Assembly (NCBI GenBank): GCA_017445475.1
Contig: JAFSUB010000025.1
Coordinates: 1-64,000, forward strand
Direction: 5' to 3'
Length of the DNA: 64,000 nucleotides
Source: Alphaproteobacteria bacterium
GTDB taxonomy: Bacteria > Pseudomonadota > Alphaproteobacteria > RF32 > CAG-239
Of the stretch, positions 54,141 to 62,217 are shown piece after piece; the stretch's first letter is position 1, and each line of letters opens with the position of its first letter. The notes beneath the pieces are model-generated. The model made no database searches, was not told the origin of the DNA, and saw only the letters and a list, made by a program, of their open reading frames with translations. A program made the position numbers and the translations under genes.

Positions 54141-54440
54141 ATGATAACCAAAGCAGACAGAAAAAAGATTTTCAAAAAACTTTATCAAGACCTTAACGAA
54201 AAAATTTGGGCGATACAAAAACAAAGCGGGCTTGCGTCTCAAGAATTTTTCAAAAAACACGGTTTTTCTGAAAAGACATTTCGTAAACGCAAGCGAATAC
54301 ATTTTACAATCGGCATCTTACAGCAAATTGAAGACTTGCTTTTGTGTTATGACCTTTGCCTTAAAATCGAGTTTGTGCCCCTTGACATCATGCAAGAAGA
54401 GGCTGAAAAACAACAACCGTCACCCCTCGCTGAGCCGTAG
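54141..54440 (+). CDS. Small basic helical protein, function unknown
   Basis: I do not recognise this 99-residue product. The first 60 residues are helical and basic (ADRKKIFKKLYQDLNEKIW, then KTFRKRKRIHF), compatible with a small DNA-binding protein of the Cro/C1-like type, but no clear HTH can be assigned. AGGAG lies upstream of the ATG (54127-54131). The last codons (SPLAEP and stop) are read from a repeat unit at 54419-54442, so a repeat has been inserted into the end of the gene and provides the stop. Confidence 0.55.
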   Translation: MITKADRKKIFKKLYQDLNEKIWAIQKQSGLASQEFFKKHGFSEKTFRKRKRIHFTIGILQQIEDLLLCYDLCLKIEFVPLDIMQEEAEKQQPSPLAEP

Positions 54441-54442
54441 GC
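54419..54442. repeat. 24-bp repeat, copy A (inside the small gene's end)
   Basis: This unit differs from 54456-54479 at one base of 24. It starts GTCACCCCTCGCTGAGCCG. It encodes the C-terminus and stop of the preceding gene. Copy B continues into a palindrome whose other arm is AAGGGGCC near 54489-54496. Confidence 0.8.
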
Positions 54443-54455
54443 AAAAATTTAAACT

Positions 54456-54479
54456 GTCACCCCTCGCTGAGCCGCAGGC
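54456..54479. repeat. 24-bp repeat, copy B
   Basis: The second unit lies 37 bp downstream. CACCCCT here and AGGGG at 54490-54494 form an outer stem. The flank ends in TTCGAATTAA, also found after the palindrome at 162-200, so both belong to one family of extragenic palindromes. Confidence 0.75.
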
Positions 54480-54527
54480 GAATGCGTCAAGGGGCCTTCG
54501 AATTAACTTTAACACCCCCATCAAACA

Positions 54528-54553
54528 AAAAAGCACCTTTTGAGGTGCTTTTT
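54528..54553. terminator. Bidirectional hairpin terminator
   Basis: An 11-bp stem AAAAAGCACCT with its complement encloses TTTG. T runs are on both strands. It follows the small gene and stands in the same position relative to the partial tRNA-Gly copy as the 54722-54749 hairpin does to the full tRNA. Confidence 0.75.
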
Positions 54554-54559
54554 CAAAAA

Positions 54560-54579
54560 TGGAGCAGATAACGGGAATG
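54560..54579 (-). repeat. Partial duplicate of the tRNA-Gly 3' end
   Basis: Nineteen of these 20 bases, including CCA, match the 3' end of tRNA-Gly (54756-54775). The copy then diverges. Such partial tRNA ends are left by site-specific integration or by unequal tandem tRNA deletion. The spacing is 196 bp with no integrase between. Confidence 0.75.
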
Positions 54580-54721
54580 ACCTTCGTTTTTTTTTAAAAA
54601 AAACTCGGTCGCACCGGCGCTCATCGGCTAACCGCCGACCGCCATACTTCCGTCTGGCTTTCGCTTGATGTCAAACCCGCCCCTGCGGGTTCGATTCAAA
54701 TTATTTAACCTCAAATTACAA

Positions 54722-54749
54722 AAAACGACACCCTCTCAGGTGTCGTTTT
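54722..54749 (-). terminator. Terminator downstream of tRNA-Gly
   Basis: An 11-bp perfect stem AAAACGACACC and its complement surround CTCTCA. On the minus strand it lies 7 bases after the tRNA 3' end and ends in a T run. Confidence 0.8.
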
Positions 54750-54755
54750 GTAATT

Positions 54756-54829
54756 TGGAGCAGATAACGGGAATCGAACCCGCATTAAAAGCTTGGGAAG
54801 CTCTCATTCTACCATTGAATTATATCTGC
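54756..54829 (-). tRNA. tRNA-Gly (CCC)
   Basis: A 74-nt cloverleaf on the minus strand. Acceptor GCAGATA pairs with TATCTGC, the D-arm is ATTCAATGGTAGAAT, and the anticodon stem AGAGC/GCTTT encloses TTCCCAA (anticodon CCC, for GGG codons). The T-arm is CGGGTTCGATTCCCG. The CCA end is encoded. Confidence 0.93.
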
Positions 54830-54929
54830 ATCAACGCCCTTTATTGTATCACCTTAAAAAAATAAAATCAAGCTTTTTTTAAACCTCATTTTAACACAAT
54901 TTTAAGCCGATAGACGTATCCTTGCCGCC

Positions 54930-56204
54930 ATGAAACAAAAATTAAACGAAATTTACCGCACATATTGCAACAAAAAAATGCTTATCTTAACCGTTTTGGG
55001 GTTTGCAAGCGGTTTTCCGTTTTTGCTTGTTTTCAACACCTTGAGCCTGTGGCTTAAAGATGTCCACTTCAGCTACACGGCCATCGGCGCGTTTTCGCTT
55101 GTCAAAATTCCGTATGCCTTCAAATTTTTATGGTCGCCCATGGTTGACGGCCTCAAAATTCCGTTTCTGTGGCGTTTGGGCAGACGCAAAAGTTTGGGCA
55201 TCACAACGCAGATTTTTCTGTTTTTTGCCATTTTTCTGATATCTCGATGGAAACCCGAAATGGGCGCGCTTTATTTAATTTTCAGTGCCGTTTTTGTCAG
55301 TTTTTGTTCAGCCACACTTGACATTGTTTTAGACGCTTTCCGCGTGGAAATGTTCAGCGACAATCAAAATGCGCAAGCTTCCGGCGCGGCAATTTTTGTT
55401 TTAGGCTATCGCTTAGGCCTGTTGTTTTCGGGCGCCGGCGCTTTAGCCCTTGCAAGTTTTATGAGCTGGAACAGTGTATATGTCATTATGTCGCTCGGCA
55501 CAATTTTTGGCATTTTCACATTGCTTTTTGCCGATGAGCCCGTCAAATTTTCATACCAATCCCACCAAACGCAAAATTTTCAAAAATTTATAAGCGAGCG
55601 CATTGTCAAGCCCTTGAAAGATTTTTTACAAAACAGGGAATGGAAACTGATTTTGCTTTTAATTTTCATATATCGCCTGTCAGACGCTTACATCGGTCCG
55701 ATGGCCTATCCTTTTTACGACGACATGGGTTTTTCCAAGCTCGAAATTGCGTATGTCATCAAAATTTACGGTATGGCCGCAACAATTTTGGGCGGACTAT
55801 ACGGCGGGCTGTTCTTAAAAAAACACGGCCTATACACGGGGCTATATATTTTGGCCTTCGGACAAGGCTTCACAACGGCCGTTTACGCCCTCCAAGCACT
55901 TGTCGGGCACAATTTGCCGATGCTGGTACTCACCATTTCGCTTGAAAATTTTGTTTCCGGTATGGCCACTGCCGCTCTTGTTGCTTATATGTCATCGCTG
56001 TGCAATGTTTTATACACGGCAACGCAATACGCGCTTCTGTCGTCGCTTTTAAGTTTGGCACGTGATTTTTTTGCGGCCACATCCGGCTTTGTTTTAGAAC
56101 ACACTTCGTGGCCGGTCTTTTTTATCATTGCGGCATTGATGTGCCTGCCTTCTGCATTTTTGGTGCGTTATCTTATGCTAAAAAATAAAGAAAATTTGAA
56201 ATGA
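54930..56204 (+). CDS. ampG: AmpG-type MFS transporter (muropeptide permease)
   Basis: The 424-residue, 12-helix MFS protein belongs to the AmpG/PAT family, which imports anhydro-muropeptides for cell-wall recycling. Diagnostic text is LGFASGFPFLLVFNTLSLWL, FLWSPMVDGLKIPF, GRRKSLGI and CSATLDIVLDAFRVE. The window encodes an amidase but no other recycling gene. It lies downstream of tRNA-Gly on the opposite strand. Confidence 0.87.
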   Translation: MKQKLNEIYRTYCNKKMLILTVLGFASGFPFLLVFNTLSLWLKDVHFSYTAIGAFSLVKIPYAFKFLWSPMVDGLKIPFLWRLGRRKSLGITTQIFLFFAIFLISRWKPEMGALYLIFSAVFVSFCSATLDIVLDAFRVEMFSDNQNAQASGAAIFVLGYRLGLLFSGAGALALASFMSWNSVYVIMSLGTIFGIFTLLFADEPVKFSYQSHQTQNFQKFISERIVKPLKDFLQNREWKLILLLIFIYRLSDAYIGPMAYPFYDDMGFSKLEIAYVIKIYGMAATILGGLYGGLFLKKHGLYTGLYILAFGQGFTTAVYALQALVGHNLPMLVLTISLENFVSGMATAALVAYMSSLCNVLYTATQYALLSSLLSLARDFFAATSGFVLEHTSWPVFFIIAALMCLPSAFLVRYLMLKNKENLK

Positions 56205-56272
56205 TTTGCTTGTCTTTTGAAATAAAATGAGATAAGCTTAAACCATCTGTTTTTGATTGGAGTGCCTTTTTT

Positions 56273-57478
56273 ATGTCGGATGAAAGCAAAAAAACATCAG
56301 ATCATCTCAACGCTTTGCGCGACAAAGTGCGCTCATCGCGCCAAAACGATTTTGACGTTGACAAACTCTATGAAAACAATTTTTCATGGACAGCCATTTC
56401 CGAGCTCACTTCCCGTGGCGATAATCCCGGCAAACAAACGATGCAAAGCCATCAAGCACCCAAACAAAGATCGCACAGCAATCAAAGCCTATATGGCGCA
56501 AATCTTTCCGGTGAAAATTTCAAAAACACCGATTTTTCAAATGCCGACCTGCGCGATGTCAATTTTTCCAAAGCCAATCTCGAAGGTGCGGATTTTTCGT
56601 CTGCCGATTTGTCGGGTGCCGATTTGTCAGGCGCAAACTTAAATCAGGCGATTTTTTCGGGCGCAAAACTTCACGGCACAAACTTCACCGGCGCCAAAAT
56701 GCACGGCGTCAAACTTGTCGAAGCCGACATTCAAGACGCCATTTTGCTTGATGTTGACATGGATGAAATCGCCTTGCAGGAATTGCAAGATTTAATTGAA
56801 TTTTTAGCCGTTTATTATCCGCACAAACTCAATTTACGGCGCATCAACTTAACGCTTCTTGACCTTTCAAAAATTGACTTGAGCCGCGTCAACTTGCGCG
56901 GGGTTGATTTCACGGGTTGTAATTTTACGGGGGTGAATATCTATGAGCTTGATTTGAGCGAATGCATCATTTCACAAGCGCAAATAGAGCAGGCCTTGGG
57001 GCGTCCGGTAACGCCGAAAGAACTCAAAGAAATTTTGGCGCCGAAAGCGAAAAAGAAAAAATTTAAAGGCATAGACTTAACCCAGTTTTTCTTCTCGGTC
57101 GGGCCGGCGGGCGTTTGGGACGCCCGAAAACACCCCGGTGTGAGGATTGAAGACATCATGCGTGCCGGCAAAAAACTGTATGACGCCTTCTTAAAAAGAC
57201 AAGATTCCGACGAAGAAATCATCGAAAAATTCCAAAACCGCGGCGCCAAAGACGAAATTATGATTCAAAAAGAACGCCATGAGCGCATGCGTCGCTCTTT
57301 GGAAGAAAAAAAATACGAGCTCCGAAAAGAGCGTGAAGAGCGCGAATATGAAAAAGAGCTGATTGAAAGCCAGAAAAAAGAATACGAAATGCAAAAAAAA
57401 CAGCAGCTCAAAGATGCGCAGAAAAAACAACAAAATGTGCTTGAAGGCGGCTATGCCAAAGGCAGAGAAAGCAGGTAA
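56273..57478 (+). CDS. Pentapeptide-repeat protein with C-terminal coiled coil
   Basis: The 401-residue protein has two blocks of A(D/N)LxX pentapeptides, at about 78-150 (LYGANLSGENFKNTDFSNAD and on) and about 195-225 (LSRVNLRGVDFTGCNFTGVN), which form a right-handed beta-helix. A basic linker (PKAKKKKFKGIDL) and a charged coiled coil (about 310-395) follow. The function is unknown; pentapeptide proteins range from DNA mimics to scaffolds. rarA begins 4 bp after the stop, so the two are co-transcribed. A DNA-repair link is only suggested by that. Confidence 0.8.
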   Translation: MSDESKKTSDHLNALRDKVRSSRQNDFDVDKLYENNFSWTAISELTSRGDNPGKQTMQSHQAPKQRSHSNQSLYGANLSGENFKNTDFSNADLRDVNFSKANLEGADFSSADLSGADLSGANLNQAIFSGAKLHGTNFTGAKMHGVKLVEADIQDAILLDVDMDEIALQELQDLIEFLAVYYPHKLNLRRINLTLLDLSKIDLSRVNLRGVDFTGCNFTGVNIYELDLSECIISQAQIEQALGRPVTPKELKEILAPKAKKKKFKGIDLTQFFFSVGPAGVWDARKHPGVRIEDIMRAGKKLYDAFLKRQDSDEEIIEKFQNRGAKDEIMIQKERHERMRRSLEEKKYELRKEREEREYEKELIESQKKEYEMQKKQQLKDAQKKQQNVLEGGYAKGRESR

Positions 57479-57482
57479 AGAC

Positions 57483-58787
57483 ATGGAAGAAACGCTTTTT
57501 TCAGCGCAAGTTAAAAGGCCGCTTGCAGACAGACTTCGCCCGAAAACACTCGCAGAGGTTGTCGGTCAAGATGAGCTCACGGGCGATAATGCACCTTTAA
57601 GACGAATGTTAGAGACGGGCAAAGTTTCTTCGTTTATTTTGTGGGGCCCTCCAGGGTGTGGTAAAACAACCATCGCACGCTTGATGGCCGAACACACAAA
57701 TCTTTATTTCGAGCAAATTTCGGCTGTTTTTTCGGGTGTGGCCGATTTGAAGCGTGTTTTTCAATATGCCATCGACAGACGTGCTTCTCAAGGCAAAGGC
57801 ACACTTTTGTTTGTCGATGAAATTCATCGGTTCAACAAATCGCAGCAAGACGGCTTTTTGCCTTATGTTGAAGACGGCACAATCATTTTAGTCGGCGCCA
57901 CAACCGAAAACCCCTCTTTTGAACTCAATGCCGCACTTTTATCGCGTTGTCAGGTTTTTGTGCTCAATCGCCTAAATGCCGATGACTTTGAGGTTCTGCT
58001 CAAACGTGCCGAAAAAGAAATGGGGCAAAAATTGCCGATTGATGATGAGGCGCGCACTTTTTTGAAACAAATTGCCGACGGCGACGGCAGATATGTTTTG
58101 AATTTGGCTGAAAGCATTTTTGCCTATGCTAAAGATGGTGAAATTTTTGATAAAGAAGCGGTGATGAACATTGTGCGTTCGCGCGCACCGGTTTATGACA
58201 AGGGCCGCGACGGACATTACAACTTAATCTCCGCCGTTCATAAATCTTTACGCGGTTCTGACGTGGATGCCGCACTTTATTGGGTCGCCAGAATGCTCAC
58301 TTCGGGCGAAGATCCGCGCTATATTTTGCGCCGTTTGGTGCGTTTTGCGATTGAAGATGTGTCACTTGCCGACCCGAATGCGGTTGTTCAAGCAATCGCA
58401 TGCGCCGAAACTTATGAGCGGCTCGGTTCTCCCGAAGGCGATTTAGCCGTCATGCAACTGACGGCTTACCTTGCAACAGCGCCTAAGTCTGCCGCCGTGT
58501 ATAAAGCTATGGATAAAGCTTATGGTTTGGCTCGGCAAACCGGTTCTTTAATGCCGCCGAAACACATCTTAAACGCCCCGACAAAACTGATGAAAAATTT
58601 GGGCTATCATGAGGGCTATGTTTATGATCAAGATTTAGACGACGGTTTTTCTGGGCAAAATTATTTTCCGGACGGCATGAAACGCACCAAAATTTACGAA
58701 CCGGTTGAACGCGGTTTTGAGCGTGAAATCAAAAAACGCATTGAATATTTTGATAATTTAAGAAAACAAAAACAAGGAAAAAAATAA
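57483..58787 (+). CDS. rarA: Replication-associated recombination protein RarA (MgsA)
   Basis: The 434-residue AAA+ ATPase acts at stalled replication forks. It has RLRPKTLAEVVGQDEL, Walker A WGPPGCGKTT, LFVDEIHRFNKSQQD and GATTENPSFELNAALLSRC. The C-terminal tetramerisation part includes HYNLISAVHKSLRGSDVDAALYWVARML (in part) and YLATAPKSAAVYKA. I chose the ATG at 57483 after AGG; longer frames run into the pentapeptide gene. rluC follows on the next base. Confidence 0.95.
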   Translation: MEETLFSAQVKRPLADRLRPKTLAEVVGQDELTGDNAPLRRMLETGKVSSFILWGPPGCGKTTIARLMAEHTNLYFEQISAVFSGVADLKRVFQYAIDRRASQGKGTLLFVDEIHRFNKSQQDGFLPYVEDGTIILVGATTENPSFELNAALLSRCQVFVLNRLNADDFEVLLKRAEKEMGQKLPIDDEARTFLKQIADGDGRYVLNLAESIFAYAKDGEIFDKEAVMNIVRSRAPVYDKGRDGHYNLISAVHKSLRGSDVDAALYWVARMLTSGEDPRYILRRLVRFAIEDVSLADPNAVVQAIACAETYERLGSPEGDLAVMQLTAYLATAPKSAAVYKAMDKAYGLARQTGSLMPPKHILNAPTKLMKNLGYHEGYVYDQDLDDGFSGQNYFPDGMKRTKIYEPVERGFEREIKKRIEYFDNLRKQKQGKK

Positions 58788-59720
58788 ATGTCGGGTGTTT
58801 CAATCGTTAAGGTCAAAAAAGATGATGATGGCATCAGGCTTAACCGTTGGTTTTTGAAAGAATATCCCTCTTTAAGCCTTTCGCATCTTCAAAAACTTTT
58901 ACGCACAAAGCAAATCAAGGTTGACGGCAAGCGCGCCGAAACGTCAACACGTCTTCTTGCCGGCCAAGAAATAAGGCTTCCGCCGCTTGACGCTCAAAAA
59001 GCCCCGTTAAAAGACAATTTTGTTTCAAAGGCAGATGAAAAATTGATGCGCTCGCTGGTGGTTTATCAAGACGAAAATGTGATTGTCATCAATAAACCCT
59101 CCGGCCTTGCCGTTCAAGGCGGCACAGGTCAGACAAAACACATCGACGGGCTTTTGGACGCCTTAAAATATGAAAAGGACGAACGCCCCAAGCTCACACA
59201 TCGCATTGACAAAGAAACTTCCGGCTTGCTTGTTTTGGCTCGAAACAGAAAATCCGCACTCACCTTAACAAAAGCCTTCAAAGAACATTTAATCAAAAAA
59301 ACATATCTGGCGCTTTGCGCGGGCAGACCCAAGAAAGACAACGGCGAAATTAAGGCCAATCTTGAAAAAATCGGTGAAAAAATGGAAATTGTCGAAAGCG
59401 GCCAAAAAGCCGTTACAAACTATCAGGTTTTAGACAGCGCCGCCGATAAATTCAGCCTCATTGAAGCCGAGCCTCTAACCGGCAGAACACATCAAATCAG
59501 GGCTCATTTGGCCCACATCGGCGCGCCTATTTTGGGTGATACGAAATACGGCCGCAAAGAAGACGTGAAAAAAGCAAACATTTCGCCAAAACTTCATTTG
59601 CACGCATGGAAAATTGACTTATCCGCCGCTATGGCAAAAAAACTTGTTGTCAAAGCGCCGATTCCGGATTATTTAAATAACGATATTCATTTTTTGGGTT
59701 TGAACTTTAAGGAGAAATAA
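58788..59720 (+). CDS. rluC: 23S rRNA pseudouridine synthase, RluC/RluD family
   Basis: The 310-residue enzyme has an S4 RNA-binding domain (about 15-65), then the RluA-type catalytic domain. The catalytic Asp141 is in LTHRIDKETSGLLVLAR, and TGRTHQIRAHLAHIGAPILGD is the typical C-terminal motif. RluC is the most likely member because the S4 domain and the location beside rarA fit the alphaproteobacterial arrangement; RluD cannot be fully excluded. The start is directly after the rarA stop. Confidence 0.88.
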   Translation: MSGVSIVKVKKDDDGIRLNRWFLKEYPSLSLSHLQKLLRTKQIKVDGKRAETSTRLLAGQEIRLPPLDAQKAPLKDNFVSKADEKLMRSLVVYQDENVIVINKPSGLAVQGGTGQTKHIDGLLDALKYEKDERPKLTHRIDKETSGLLVLARNRKSALTLTKAFKEHLIKKTYLALCAGRPKKDNGEIKANLEKIGEKMEIVESGQKAVTNYQVLDSAADKFSLIEAEPLTGRTHQIRAHLAHIGAPILGDTKYGRKEDVKKANISPKLHLHAWKIDLSAAMAKKLVVKAPIPDYLNNDIHFLGLNFKEK

Positions 59721-59723
59721 ACA

Positions 59724-61871
59724 ATGGCTAAAGCTTTGAAAATAACTTTCGGTATTCTCTCGTTTTTAATTTTCGCAACCATTATCGGTCTTGTGATTTT
59801 TATTCAAAATTTCGATTTGAACACATATAAAGCAAAAATCGAAAAACTCGTTTTCGAGCAAACCGGCAGAACTTTGGCCATCAAGGGCAACGCCGACATC
59901 AAACTTTCGCTCATTCCCACCATTGAGCTTTCCGAGCTCAGCCTTTCAAACGCTTCATGGGCAACCGATGAAGATATGCTTCAAATCAAACGGGCGGAGG
60001 TGTCGCTCGGCCTTTTACCGCTTTTAAGAAAAGACATTGAAATTGAAGAAATTGTTTTGCTTGAACCGGTTGTCAATCTTGCCGTCAACGCGCAAGGTCA
60101 AGGCAATTGGGTTTTTGAAAGCCCTCAAGATGAAACAACCGTTTCAGATAAAAAACAAAATGATGAACAACAAACAGCTCAAGCAGCCGGTGCACCTTTA
60201 GCATTTAGCATTGTGGCAAAACAGCTATACATCGAAAACGGTGCCGTGCGTTATGTCGATTTGAAGTCAAAAACAACAACAAAAGTCAACATCAAAAATT
60301 TAGATCTTACGGCCCAAGATATGGATTCACAAATAAATCTCAAATATGATGTTTCCTACAACGGCGATGAAATCAAGGGAAATATCACTGCCGATTCGAT
60401 TAACACTCTTTTGAAAAACGAACCTTATCATATAAACTTAAATGCCAATGCCTTCGGCACAACCTTAAAAGTCGGCGGTATTCTTTCCGATTTGATGGGC
60501 GATTTAAGTTTTGATTTAAGCACTTTTGTTTCAAGCCCGCAAGGCAATTTTGACTTGCCTAAAATTGACCTCAAAGCCAAAGCGGCAGGCAATTTGAATC
60601 TTATCAATATAGCTCTTGAAAAGCTTGATATGGGCGGAAATGTCATCACCGCCAAAATCAAAGCCGATATATCGGGCAAAAAACCGTTCGTTTCAGCAAA
60701 CATCTCAAGCAAAGTTTTTGATTTAACACTTTTAAGCACACCAAAAAAGACCGCATCAATAAACCTTATCACCTCCGCACACGCGGCCACTTTTGTGCCT
60801 GATGAAAAGCTTGATTTGTCGGTTTTAAACGCCTTAAATGCAAACATCAAATTAAACATCGACCAGCTTATCTTAACTGAAGATATTGACCTGCAAAATC
60901 TTCAAACCACCATCGCCCTTCAAAGCGGAATCTTAAACCTCAATCCGCTTTCGGCAGTTGCAGGCGGCGGCGAGATAACGGGCAATTTAAGCCTCAACGC
61001 TTCAAACAATGATATGTCCTTAAATCTTAACGGACAAAACATCATTGTGCAAGATTTTATCAAGTCGCTCCAGCCCAAAAAAGACAATTTTTCCATTGTA
61101 AGCGGCGGCCAAACAGATCTGCATGTTGCCTTAAAATCGAGCGGTGCAACATATCAAAACATTGTCCAAAATTTAAGCGGTCAGGTTTTGCTTGTTGTCG
61201 GCCAGTCGCGGCTTCAGGCGGGCGCACTCAAATATCTGCGCGGCAATTTCATCACGCAACTTTTAAGCACTCTTCAGCTTCAGGCCAAAGATCCGAAGAT
61301 GTCTATGAAATGCGCGGTTTTAAGAGGCGATTTTGATAATGGCAAAATCACTCTGCCCAAGGGCATTGCGTTTGATTCGAAAAAAATGACCATTGTGGGC
61401 GACGGCACAATCAATCTCAAAAACGACAAGCTTGATATTGCCATCAAACCGTTTAACGGCAGCTTAACAGATGTTAATGTTGCCCAAGCTTTGTCCTCGC
61501 TTGTTAAAATCGGCGGCACGATTGAAAATCCGGCCATCAAGCTTGACAACGCCTCGGTTGTCAAAAATGTGGTCGGCGTTGCAATGACGGGGCCGGTTTT
61601 CATCGGTTCACAACTTCTGCTCGATGCAGATCCCGCACCTTGTTACACAGCGCTCAAAGACACCAAGTTTTCAAACATGTTTGAAGCGCCGAAAGGCGTT
61701 AAATCCACCACGCAAAACGTTTATCAAGGCACATCGGATGTGGTTGAAAACGGCGTTGACTTAATCACCGGAACGGCCGGCAACGTTGTTGAGGGCGGAG
61801 CAGATTTAATCGGCGGCACGGCAAAAGGTGTTTTCAATTTAATCACCGGTTCTTCCAAAAAGAAAAAGTAA
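59724..61871 (+). CDS. AsmA family protein
   Basis: The 715-residue protein has one N-terminal membrane anchor (about 5-29) and a large periplasmic AsmA/TamB-like body. Text near the start (YKAKIEKLVFEQTGRTLAIKGN and LSLIPTIELSELSLSNASWA in part) is the AsmA N-domain. The C-terminal AsmA_2 region includes VLRGDFDNGKITLPKGIAF and KLDIAIKPFNGSLTDV. AsmA-like proteins are implicated in moving phospholipids between membranes. The stop overlaps the acylphosphatase ATG by one base. A Gly-rich tail precedes the Lys-rich end. Confidence 0.87.
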   Translation: MAKALKITFGILSFLIFATIIGLVIFIQNFDLNTYKAKIEKLVFEQTGRTLAIKGNADIKLSLIPTIELSELSLSNASWATDEDMLQIKRAEVSLGLLPLLRKDIEIEEIVLLEPVVNLAVNAQGQGNWVFESPQDETTVSDKKQNDEQQTAQAAGAPLAFSIVAKQLYIENGAVRYVDLKSKTTTKVNIKNLDLTAQDMDSQINLKYDVSYNGDEIKGNITADSINTLLKNEPYHINLNANAFGTTLKVGGILSDLMGDLSFDLSTFVSSPQGNFDLPKIDLKAKAAGNLNLINIALEKLDMGGNVITAKIKADISGKKPFVSANISSKVFDLTLLSTPKKTASINLITSAHAATFVPDEKLDLSVLNALNANIKLNIDQLILTEDIDLQNLQTTIALQSGILNLNPLSAVAGGGEITGNLSLNASNNDMSLNLNGQNIIVQDFIKSLQPKKDNFSIVSGGQTDLHVALKSSGATYQNIVQNLSGQVLLVVGQSRLQAGALKYLRGNFITQLLSTLQLQAKDPKMSMKCAVLRGDFDNGKITLPKGIAFDSKKMTIVGDGTINLKNDKLDIAIKPFNGSLTDVNVAQALSSLVKIGGTIENPAIKLDNASVVKNVVGVAMTGPVFIGSQLLLDADPAPCYTALKDTKFSNMFEAPKGVKSTTQNVYQGTSDVVENGVDLITGTAGNVVEGGADLIGGTAKGVFNLITGSSKKKK

Positions 61872-62158
61872 TGCGTGAGGTCTACATCAAAATTTCAGGG
61901 CGCGTGCAGGGAGTCGGGTTTCGGCGTTGGGCCGAAAAAACGGCAAACCGCAAAGGCTCTTTGTCAGGCTGGGTGCGAAATGCCGAAGACGGCAGCGTCG
62001 AAATTTTGATGCGCGGCAAAAAAAACGAAGTTGAAGAAATGATATCAGCCTGTCAAAGGGGGCCTCTTTGGGCGCGCGTTGACAACATCACTTTTTTGCC
62101 CGCGGTTACAAATCACTTTTTGCCTCAAATCATCGACGGTGTTTTTAAGCGCATTTAG
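61871..62158 (+). CDS. Acylphosphatase
   Basis: The 95-residue acylphosphatase has the typical GRVQGVGFRRWAEKTA motif with the phosphate-binding Arg, and GSLSGWVRNAEDGSVEIL with the catalytic Asn. The fold matches the whole length. The ATG overlaps the last base of the asmA stop. The physiological substrate is unclear, as for most bacterial members. Confidence 0.93.
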   Translation: MREVYIKISGRVQGVGFRRWAEKTANRKGSLSGWVRNAEDGSVEILMRGKKNEVEEMISACQRGPLWARVDNITFLPAVTNHFLPQIIDGVFKRI

Positions 62159-62217
62159 CTTTTTATTTTTGACAACATCAAATCTAAAGCGTATAATGCC
62201 GCCTTGAAAGGTAAAGT

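Larger units (their letters stand above)
54441..54755. other. Intergenic region with repeats and two hairpins
   Basis: No gene is seen. It holds the second 24-bp repeat, a hairpin at 54528-54553, a partial copy of the tRNA-Gly 3' end at 54560-54579, a G+C-rich stretch (about 54603-54695) with small palindromes, and the tRNA-Gly terminator. Confidence 0.6.

Noticed and set aside
54665-54865. Plus-strand frame across tRNA-Gly
   Set aside because: It is antisense to the tRNA and its terminator. The protein has no features.
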